Assembly (NCBI GenBank): GCA_900551335.1
Contig: URVO01000087.1
Coordinates: forward strand, 1 to 6,026
Length of the DNA stretch: 6,026 nt
Reading direction: 5' to 3'
Source: an uncultured Phascolarctobacterium sp.
GTDB taxonomy: Bacteria; Bacillota; Negativicutes; Acidaminococcales; Acidaminococcaceae
Position 1 is the stretch's first letter. The number at the start of each line of letters is the position of its first letter. A program made the position numbers and the translations under genes. Positions 1-5,253 of this stretch are shown here, piece after piece. The notes under the pieces were generated by a model that was not told the DNA's origin, searched no databases, and worked only from the letters and a program-made list of their open reading frames with translations.

Positions 1-242
1 GTTCCGCCGCCGCTGGCGCCGCCTGTGCTGCCATGCACCAGCGCAAAGCCAAGGTCAGCCTCCGCATGACGCAATATTTTCCACGCCTTGCTCGACGACA
101 TGCCCATCGACTTATAGGCCGCCGAGAGCGAACCGGTCGCAGCAATGCGGCGTAGCAGCTCGGCCACGCCCTTGCCGAAATCTATCTCGTTATTATAAAC
201 GCGGACCTTGACATGGTAATGCTCAGGTGCCTTATAAGCCAT
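1..242 (-). CDS. modE: ModE-type winged-HTH molybdate regulator, N-terminal part (3' end outside window)
   Basis: The 80 visible codons read from ATG at 242-240 and run off the window edge, so the C-terminus is unknown. The segment ATGSLSAAYKSMGMSSSKAW (about residues 35-54) has the pattern of the LysR-like helix-turn-helix of ModE. The following STGGASGGG (about 72-80) corresponds to the glycine-rich wing seen in ModE as a STGGxxGGG-type motif. ModE proteins bind molybdate and control molybdate transport and molybdoenzyme genes. Whether this one carries the C-terminal molybdate-binding (TOBE/Mop) domains or is one of the short HTH-only versions cannot be seen. A good Shine-Dalgarno, AAGGGG at 256-251, lies 8 bases before the ATG. 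The start is only 2 bases past the stop of the preceding gene, so the two are probably co-transcribed and coupled. I infer that it regulates its own operon; no operator was identified. Confidence 0.85.
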   Translation of the reverse strand, partial: MAYKAPEHYHVKVRVYNNEIDFGKGVAELLRRIAATGSLSAAYKSMGMSSSKAWKILRHAEADLGFALVHGSTGGASGGG

Positions 243-244
243 GC

Positions 245-1276
245 TTACCACCCCTTGCCGAAGCCGCAGGCCGGATAGGTGCAAACATCACAGTTCAGAC
301 ACAGGCCGCCCTCGCCCAGCGCCGCCAGCTCCTCAGCCGTAATCGGATCACGTGCCAGTACACGCGGCAATGCAAGGTCAAAAATCGTGCGCTTGGCATA
401 CATCACGCAGCCCGGCAGGCCCAGCACCGGCACCTGCTGCTCACCATAATAGGAGAGCAGGAACATTGCTCCGGGCAGCACAGGTGCACCATAGGAAACA
501 ATATTCGCGCCTGTGTTTTTGATGGCCAGCGGCGTCTGGTCGTCAGGATCGACGCTCATGCCGCCGGTACAGAGCACAAGCTCCGCGCCCTTTTCTTCAA
601 TCGCGCTCTTGATGGCAGCCGTAATCTGCTCCGGTGCATCGTCGAGAATCTCCTTATGAATAACCTCCACGCCAAACTCTGCCAGCTTCGCTGCAATAAC
701 CGGCGTGAACGTATCCTTGATGCGTCCGTGGAAAACCTCGCTGCCCGTTGCCAGCACAGCCGCACGCTTGATTTGATACGGCAAAAGCTTGAGCAGCGGC
801 TCAGCACCGCACAGCTCCTGTACACGCTGCATTTTTTCCTTTTCAATGACCAAGGGAATTATGCGCGTACCGCACAGCTTGTCGCCCTTCTGCACGGGCG
901 TGTTGCCATGGCGTGTAGCAATCATCATCTGGCCAAAGCTGTTGACGAGCTGCAGGCGCTTGCTGTCAACCTTGAACAAGCCATCCACAGCCGCCGCCAG
1001 CTCAATCTTGCCTTCCTTCACGGCGGACTCGCTCATGCCCTCGCTCTTGCACAGGTCGACGAGTATCCGTGCTGCATCATTTTCGTGCAGCATGCTTTCG
1101 TCTGCCTCCCACACGTAAAGATGCTCCTTACCAATCGAAAGCAGCACGGGAATATCCTCCGGCTGCACGATATGTCCCTTGCGGAACACTGCGTCCTTCG
1201 TCACGCCCTTGATAATCTGCGTCAGGTCATGACACAAAACACTGCCTACTGCGTCCTCAGTTCTTATCAGCTTCAC
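245..1276 (-). CDS. MoeA-like molybdopterin-binding protein with C-terminal Cys cluster
   Basis: This is a complete gene of 343 residues. Residues 1-55 resemble a MoeA-like N-terminal segment (G-VL-HDLTQI-KG, then F-KGHI--EDI--LL--GK). Residues of about 170-310 form a MoCF_biosynth (MogA/MoeA/CinA-type) molybdopterin-binding domain. Its signature is TGGMSVDPDD at 237-246, followed by GAPVLPGAM and GLPGC (286-290). It is shorter than classical MoeA (about 400 residues) and lacks that protein's full four-domain layout, so I do not call it moeA. The family is linked to handling molybdopterin or inserting metal; the exact reaction is not shown by the sequence. The last 18 residues hold four cysteines (326, 329, 332, 337) spaced C-x2-C-x2-C-x4-C, ending GFGKGW, which suggests a metal or Fe-S site. 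The start is GTG at 1276-1274, supported by a Shine-Dalgarno site; it begins 10 bases after the modA stop. Confidence 0.9.
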   Translation of the reverse strand: MKLIRTEDAVGSVLCHDLTQIIKGVTKDAVFRKGHIVQPEDIPVLLSIGKEHLYVWEADESMLHENDAARILVDLCKSEGMSESAVKEGKIELAAAVDGLFKVDSKRLQLVNSFGQMMIATRHGNTPVQKGDKLCGTRIIPLVIEKEKMQRVQELCGAEPLLKLLPYQIKRAAVLATGSEVFHGRIKDTFTPVIAAKLAEFGVEVIHKEILDDAPEQITAAIKSAIEEKGAELVLCTGGMSVDPDDQTPLAIKNTGANIVSYGAPVLPGAMFLLSYYGEQQVPVLGLPGCVMYAKRTIFDLALPRVLARDPITAEELAALGEGGLCLNCDVCTYPACGFGKGW

Positions 1277-1283
1277 AGTTCAT

Positions 1284-1288
1284 CCCTC
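1284..1288 (-). promoter_or_regulatory. Shine-Dalgarno site supporting the GTG start of the MoeA-like gene
   Basis: GAGGG lies 7 bases before GTG 1276-1274 and overlaps the modA stop codon TGA (1289-1287). This placement favours the GTG start over the nearby ATG (1283-1281), which is in a different frame and soon meets a stop. The overlap also points to translational coupling with modA. Confidence 0.6.
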
Positions 1289-2081
1289 ATTTCGCTCTGG
1301 CAAAGCCATATTCCTCAAAAATTTTCATTGCCTCATCGCTCTGCAGGAAGGCAGCAAACTCCTTCGCTGCTGCGGCCTGCGGCGCCTTTTGCAGCACGCC
1401 GATAGGATAAATAACCGGCTTCTGCAACGCACCCTGCGGTGCTTCGGCAACAACCTGCACCTTGTCCTTAAGCAAGGCTGCGTCCGTTGCATAAACAAGA
1501 CCTGCATCAGCACTGCCCTCAGCAACCCAGTTCAGCACCTGCGTTACGTTCGTGCCCAGGCTGGTCTTTGCGCTTACCTGCTCCCAAATGCCGAGCTTTG
1601 TCAGCGCTTCCTTGGAATATTGACCGGCAGGAACGCTGGCAGGGTCGCCAATCGCCGGCTGCTTGGCAGCAGTCAGGTTTTCAAAGCCCTGAATTTCTGC
1701 GTTAGCGCCCTGCTTCGGCACGATGAGCACCAGCTTGTTCTCCAGCAGCGGCTTCACAGTTTCCTTATCCATGTAGCCTTTATCAGACAAGGCCTTCATC
1801 TGCTTGTTGGCAGCAGAAATAAACACATCAGCCGCCAGACCGCTTTCAATCTGTGCCTGCAGCTTGCCGCTGGCATCATAAACGCCCTCGATTTTTACGT
1901 CAGGATGCTTTTGCTGATACAATGGAAGCAGCCTTTGCGTAAACACCTTCTCCATGCTGGCGGCAGCAGCCAGACGCAGTGTTTTAGTCTGCTGCGGTGC
2001 CGCAGCCTTTTCGCCGCCACCACAGCCTGCTAAAAATAAAACTAACATTAACGAGCAAACTAAGCAGAAAATCTTCTTCAT
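1287..2081 (-). CDS. modA: Molybdate ABC transporter substrate-binding lipoprotein ModA
   Basis: This is a complete gene of 264 residues, the usual ModA length. It begins with a lipoprotein signal: MKK, a hydrophobic stretch, and a lipobox LAGC with the lipidated cysteine at residue 20. A short Gly/Ala linker follows, as expected for a binding protein tethered to the outer face of the membrane. Family motifs are present: AAAASM at the start of the mature domain (oxyanion-binding Ser), ASGKLQAQIESGLAADVFISA-like text in the first lobe, IGDPASVPAGQYSKEAL, and EGSADAGLVYATDA in the second lobe. Together these mark a molybdate/tungstate-type periplasmic-binding-protein fold. The start is ATG 2081-2079, with AGGAG (2094-2090) 8 bases upstream. 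That site sits inside the end of modB, whose stop is 2 bases away. Its role is to capture molybdate and deliver it to the ModB channel. Tungstate preference cannot be excluded from sequence alone. Confidence 0.96.
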   Translation of the reverse strand: MKKIFCLVCSLMLVLFLAGCGGGEKAAAPQQTKTLRLAAAASMEKVFTQRLLPLYQQKHPDVKIEGVYDASGKLQAQIESGLAADVFISAANKQMKALSDKGYMDKETVKPLLENKLVLIVPKQGANAEIQGFENLTAAKQPAIGDPASVPAGQYSKEALTKLGIWEQVSAKTSLGTNVTQVLNWVAEGSADAGLVYATDAALLKDKVQVVAEAPQGALQKPVIYPIGVLQKAPQAAAAKEFAAFLQSDEAMKIFEEYGFARAK

Positions 2082-2083
2082 TA

Positions 2084-2762
2084 TTATTTCTCCTGTTCCT
2101 TTTTCGTTTTATATAGATACCAGTTCAACCCGATAACCACCATTAAGCAAATCGCCACGATAACCGTCACATACCAGCCTGCAGCCTCCCAGTCGCCGGC
2201 AGCCACAGCGCTGTACACCGCCAGCGGCAGCGTGCGCGTCCGTCCGGCGATATTGCCGGCAATCATTGCCGTCGCGCCGAACTCGCCCAGACCGCGGGCG
2301 AAAGCCAGCAGGCCTCCGGCAATTATCCCCGGCAGCGCATTAGGCAGGTGGATGCGCCAAAAGATGCGCCACTCCGTCATGCCCAGCGACTGCGCCGCCT
2401 CCAATATACCATGGGTTGTAAGGTCAAGACCTTCACGTTCTTCATCAGGAGCAACACGCCGCCGCCAGCACCGTCGCCAGCCAGCTGAACGCTATACGCA
2501 CACCAAACACTTCATAGATTAGCTGTCCCAGCACGCGGTTATTTCCAAAGAAGTAAAGCAGGAAAAAGCCTGCAACCGTCGGCGGCAGCACCATCGGCAG
2601 CGTAATAACCGCGTCTATAACAATCTTCCCCGTTTCGCTGTGCAGCCGCTCCACCTGCCATGCCAGCAGTACGCCGATGAAAAAAACGACAATAATCGTT
2701 GCGACTGCCGTATGCAGCGATATCCATAGCGGCGACCAGTCCAGCAGTGTCAGCGTACCCAT
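2084..2762 (-). pseudogene. modB: Molybdate ABC transporter permease ModB, reading frame interrupted
   Basis: Two pieces of one permease lie in different frames. The N-terminal piece (ATG 2762 to TGA 2447-2445; a TTG at 2774 is an alternative start) has transmembrane-like stretches and VITLPMVLPPTVAGF, typical of ModB. The C-terminal piece, in frame from about 2434 to the TAA at 2086-2084, has the ABC-permease EAA loop (EAAQSLGMTEWRIFWRIHLP, then NALPG), LAFARGLGEFGATAMIAGNI and a final hydrophobic helix before KKEQEK. Together they approximate the normal ModB length of about 225 residues. The break falls in the cytoplasmic stretch just before the EAA loop. A third frame encodes MKNVK at 2445-2431, which matches the residues expected there, so two small indels are likely. 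The flanking protein is otherwise intact, which means either a recent lesion or a sequencing error. The gene's start overlaps the upstream fusion gene by 13 bases. No Shine-Dalgarno is evident there, so it probably depends on coupling. Confidence 0.85.
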
Positions 2763-3706
2763 TTGCGTGCGCAATCATGGGCCGTACCCTTCAGGATACG
2801 CAAACCATGCTCCAGCTGCGGCAGAATAACCGCCAGCCCTTCCTCGACCGCCTTCGTGCTGCCCGGAAGATTGACGATAAGCGTCTTGTTGCGCAATACA
2901 CTGGCACCACGGCTCAGCATCGCCCGCGGCGTAATCTTCAGCGATTCGGCACGAATCGCTTCGGCTATGCCGGGAGCTGTGCGCGTTGCCACCGCCAAGG
3001 TCGCCTCCGGCGTCACGTCACGCAGGGAAAAGCCTGTGCCGCCCGTGGTAATAATCAAGTCCACCTGTCTGCTATCAGCCAGACGGATAAGCTCACGCTC
3101 AATTTTCTTCTGCGCATCAGGCAGCAGCACCAGCTCCACAACGTCGTAGCCGGCCTCACTAAGCAGCTGCGCCGCACGCGGGCCGCTCGTATCCACGCGC
3201 TCTCCGGCGAAGCCCTTGTCCGAAAGCGTCATAACGGCGGCACGCAACGGAGCGTCCACCGGCGGCGGCTCCACAGTCAGCTCCATACCGGCGTGCAGCT
3301 CGCCGCCATGCTCTACCGTTGCGAACACGCCCTCACGCGGCATAATGCAGTCGCCCACGCGGTGAAAAATCTGGCAATGACTGTGACATTCCTTGCCAAT
3401 CTGACTCATTTTCAAAACCACCTCACCGGCACGCAGAATGCTGCCTACAGGCAGGCTTTTGAAATCAATACCGGAGACGAGAATGTTCTCGCCAAAAGCG
3501 CCAATCTCCGCTTTGCCGCCACGTGCGTTGAACTCGTCCACCTTATCCGCACTCAGCAGGCTCACCTGACGGTGCCAATTGCCTGCGTGCGCATCGCCCG
3601 AAAGACCATGATTGGCAATCAGCGTCACCGAAGCCACCGGATGCTTTTCCGTGCCCTTCGCTTCGCTCAGGCACACCGCCTTAATAATGCCCTTTAGCTC
3701 TGCCAT
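2750..3706 (-). CDS. Fused MOSC domain - MogA/MoaB molybdopterin-binding protein
   Basis: The protein has 318 residues and two domains. Residues of about 5-145 are a MOSC domain: [18 protein letters not shown] (35-52), [13 protein letters not shown] (69-81), LPVG, then [12 protein letters not shown] with Cys107 and Cys111, GDC (Cys120) and EGVFATV. MOSC domains occur in molybdenum cofactor sulfurases and related proteins and are thought to handle cofactor or sulfur. Residues of about 154-315 are a MogA/MoaB domain: [34 protein letters not shown] (219-236), PRAMLSRG and [12 protein letters not shown] (278-289). In MogA this fold binds and adenylylates molybdopterin before metal insertion. The fusion would join activation and later cofactor handling in one cytoplasmic protein; that linkage is inferred. 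The start is ATG 3706-3704, overlapping the moaC stop by 13 bases, and the 3' end overlaps the modB start by 13 bases. Confidence 0.93.
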   Translation of the reverse strand: MAELKGIIKAVCLSEAKGTEKHPVASVTLIANHGLSGDAHAGNWHRQVSLLSADKVDEFNARGGKAEIGAFGENILVSGIDFKSLPVGSILRAGEVVLKMSQIGKECHSHCQIFHRVGDCIMPREGVFATVEHGGELHAGMELTVEPPPVDAPLRAAVMTLSDKGFAGERVDTSGPRAAQLLSEAGYDVVELVLLPDAQKKIERELIRLADSRQVDLIITTGGTGFSLRDVTPEATLAVATRTAPGIAEAIRAESLKITPRAMLSRGASVLRNKTLIVNLPGSTKAVEEGLAVILPQLEHGLRILKGTAHDCARKWVR

Positions 3707-4182
3707 GAAAATTCACCACTCTTTCCTCCGCTTTTATAGGCCAGATGCACATGCTGTATCGACATATGCTTATCAATCGCCTTGCACATATCATAAATTG
3801 TCAACAGCGCTATGTTTACGCCAGTCAAGGCCTCCATCTCTACGCCGGTCTGCGCCACGGTTTTCACCGTGCAGGCAGCATTGACAACGTAAATTTCATC
3901 ATCGCTGTGCTGCAAATCAAAATCAAGCTTGCAGCTTGTAAGCGGCAGCATATGGCATAGCGGAATCAGCTCGCTGGTCTTCTTCGCAGCCATGATGCCT
4001 GCTACGCGCGCCACGCCCAGAACATCGCCCTTCGCCACCGTGCCTGCGGCAATTTTTTCATATATTTCCTTGCTCACCATGATAGAGCCGATGGCAACCG
4101 CTGTACGCAGATTGGAGTTTTTCTCGCTCACATCTACCATAATCGCCTTGCCCTCAGCATCAAAATGTGTAAAATCGCTCAT
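3694..4182 (-). CDS. moaC: Cyclic pyranopterin monophosphate synthase MoaC
   Basis: This is a complete gene of 162 residues, the normal MoaC size. It converts 3',8-cyclo-7,8-dihydro-GTP, made by MoaA, to cyclic pyranopterin monophosphate in the cytoplasm. Family landmarks in order are: MVDVSEK (15-21), [17 protein letters not shown] (65-81), [11 protein letters not shown] (112-122), [11 protein letters not shown] (130-140) and the C-terminal KSGGKSGEF. Residues that match the known catalytic set are present: Lys51, His77, Glu115, Glu117, Asp131 and Lys134. The usual LCHPL is LCHML here, a mild variation. The start is ATG 4182-4180, with AAGGG (4192-4188) 5 bases upstream; it begins 15 bases after the moaA stop. 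Its stop lies inside the following MOSC-Mog gene, so the three genes are probably one translationally linked unit. Confidence 0.97.
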   Translation of the reverse strand: MSDFTHFDAEGKAIMVDVSEKNSNLRTAVAIGSIMVSKEIYEKIAAGTVAKGDVLGVARVAGIMAAKKTSELIPLCHMLPLTSCKLDFDLQHSDDEIYVVNAACTVKTVAQTGVEMEALTGVNIALLTIYDMCKAIDKHMSIQHVHLAYKSGGKSGEFSWQS

Positions 4183-4197
4183 TATAACCCTTCTCTC

Positions 4198-5154
4198 TCA
4201 GCCGCCAATCTGGCTCATATTAAACTGCGCAGGAGTGACGTCAAACTTATGTCCCCATGGCTTCTGCCATATCGTCTGCTGCAGCGCCTGCTCCAGTCTT
4301 GCGTCATCAGCGCCGCTGCGCAGCAGCGCCGCCAAATCAATTCCCTCCGCGCTGTAAAGGCAGGTTTTCAAAAAGCCTACCGAGGTCAGCCGCACGCGGT
4401 TGCACGCAGCGCAGAAGCGGTTATGTATCGGCTCGATGAAGCCGATGGGCACGCTGAAGCCACTCAAACGATAATAGCTCGCCGGACCATTGCCATACAC
4501 CTGCTCATCTCGCGTCACCTGCAGTCCGTGCTGCTCCCAAAGCTGGCGCAGCGCGCTACCCGAAATTCCTTGCAAGCTGCCGTTGCAGGCCAGCGGCATC
4601 AGCTCAATAAAGCGTAGCGGTGCCTGATAAGCCTCTGCCAAATCCAGTAACTGCCTTACGCCCTCAAAGCCCAAGCCTGAAAGCGGCACGCAGTTCAGCT
4701 TAAAGGGAATGCCTGCCGTCCTCACCGCTTCCAGACCTGCGAAAACCGTCTCGATATCGCCGCCCGTCAGTTCTCTGTACTGCTGTGCATCAGTTGTATC
4801 CAAGCTGATATTCATGCTGTCGAGACCTGCGGCAGCAAGCTCCGGCAAAAGCTGCGGCAGCAGCGTGCCGTTTGTCGTCAGCGTCACCTGCTCCACGCCC
4901 TCTAAGCGCTTCAATTCACGGATGAAGTCAGCGCAGCCCTTGCGCACCAGCGGCTCGCCGCCGGTAATTTTAAATTTGCTGATGCCAAGGCGCACGGCAG
5001 CACGGCAGATACGCAAAAGCTCCTCGTAGCGCAGAATCTGCTCATGCGACACATGGCACGCCACCTCCGGCTGACAATAGCGGCAATGCAGATTGCAGCG
5101 GTCCGTGATGGAGATGCGCAGGTAATCTATATTACGCTTATATTGGTCTTTCAT
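4198..5154 (-). CDS. moaA: GTP 3',8-cyclase MoaA (radical SAM)
   Basis: The gene encodes 318 residues with both MoaA iron-sulfur sites. Near the N-terminus, C-x3-C-x2-C (Cys20, 24, 27 in DRCNLHCRYC) binds the radical-SAM cluster, and TGGEP (64-68) lies in the SAM-binding strand. Near the C-terminus, C-x2-C-x13-C (Cys248, 251, 265 in FCAACNRVRLTSVGFLKTC) binds the second 4Fe-4S cluster that holds GTP. The protein ends in NMSQIGG with the Gly-Gly tail required for activity in studied MoaA enzymes. It catalyses the first step of molybdenum cofactor synthesis, rearranging GTP to 3',8-cyclo-7,8-dihydro-GTP. The frame stays open upstream to an ATG at 5229, but I chose ATG 5154. It has a Shine-Dalgarno site, matches the family N-terminus (MKDQ..RNIDYLRISITDRC), and avoids coding through the terminator hairpin. 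Confidence 0.97.
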   Translation of the reverse strand: MKDQYKRNIDYLRISITDRCNLHCRYCQPEVACHVSHEQILRYEELLRICRAAVRLGISKFKITGGEPLVRKGCADFIRELKRLEGVEQVTLTTNGTLLPQLLPELAAAGLDSMNISLDTTDAQQYRELTGGDIETVFAGLEAVRTAGIPFKLNCVPLSGLGFEGVRQLLDLAEAYQAPLRFIELMPLACNGSLQGISGSALRQLWEQHGLQVTRDEQVYGNGPASYYRLSGFSVPIGFIEPIHNRFCAACNRVRLTSVGFLKTCLYSAEGIDLAALLRSGADDARLEQALQQTIWQKPWGHKFDVTPAQFNMSQIGG

Positions 5155-5160
5155 AATGGA

Positions 5161-5167
5161 CCTCTCT
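5161..5167 (-). promoter_or_regulatory. Shine-Dalgarno site deciding the moaA start
   Basis: AGAGAGG lies 6 bases before ATG 5154-5152. The longer alternative start at 5229 would place its first codons in a hairpin arm, so this site is the main reason for the shorter moaA call. Confidence 0.65.
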
Positions 5168-5173
5168 ATCTCA

Positions 5174-5199
5174 GCGTCACTCTCACCTGCGAGTAACGC
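5174..5199 (-). promoter_or_regulatory. Hairpin in the moaA leader
   Basis: On the minus strand, GCGTTACTC (5199-5191) can pair with GAGTGACGC (5182-5174). This gives a 9-bp stem with one G-U pair and an 8-base loop (GCAGGTGA). It sits between the terminator and the moaA Shine-Dalgarno, has no U-run after it, and does not itself cover the ribosome site. It could be a leader regulatory element or part of a tandem structure with the terminator. Function unknown; the pairing is seen directly. Confidence 0.4.
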
Positions 5200-5203
5200 T
5201 TGC

Positions 5204-5237
5204 AAAAAACAAATGTGGCGGAGCGCCACACTTGTTT
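5204..5237 (-). terminator. Intrinsic terminator after the hydroxylase subunit gene
   Basis: Read on the minus strand, a 14-base arm (5237-5224, containing GTGTGGCG) pairs with 5220-5207 (CGCCACAT...). The loop is the 3 bases CTC, there is one G-U wobble, and a run of six T follows (5209-5204, its first bases shared with the stem end). This is a classic rho-independent terminator. It starts 16 bases after the hydroxylase stop codon. It should end, or partly attenuate, transcription from the hydroxylase operon before moaA. Confidence 0.85.
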
Positions 5238-5253
5238 ATAAAATTTTATTTAA
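5238..5253 (-). promoter_or_regulatory. AT-rich palindromic stretch, possible weak promoter
   Basis: The gap just after the hydroxylase stop is almost pure A/T and contains a perfect 12-base palindrome, ATAAAATTTTAT (5238-5249). It offers -10-like hexamers (TAAAAT 5248-5243; TATAAA 5240-5235), but no convincing -35 box lies at 16-18 bases. If used, transcription would start at or inside the terminator stem. The stretch may equally be just the A-rich flank of the terminator. Confidence 0.25.

Noticed and set aside
227..1405. 392-codon open frame on the plus strand
   Set aside because: It lies opposite the MoeA-like gene and the end of modA, has no recognisable family motif, and is explained by the codon bias of the true minus-strand genes.
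2084..2404. Separate small permease gene starting at TTG 2404
   Set aside because: There is no ribosome site, the piece starts in the middle of the permease EAA loop, and the missing N-terminal half lies immediately upstream in another frame.
2429..2470. Programmed frameshift in modB
   Set aside because: There is no A- or U-rich slippery heptamer at the break, and joining the pieces seems to need more than one shift plus missing bases.
2699..3697. 332-codon open frame on the plus strand
   Set aside because: It is antisense to the MOSC-Mog fusion, which has clear domain motifs; the plus frame shows none.
5155..5229. 25-residue N-terminal extension of MoaA from ATG 5229
   Set aside because: It would be coded through the terminator hairpin, does not match the MoaA family N-terminus, and the downstream ATG 5154 has a proper Shine-Dalgarno.
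5155..5253. Molybdenum cofactor (Moco) riboswitch before moaA
   Set aside because: The gap is too short for that RNA as I know it, and most of it is taken by a plain terminator hairpin. I could not match the riboswitch core.
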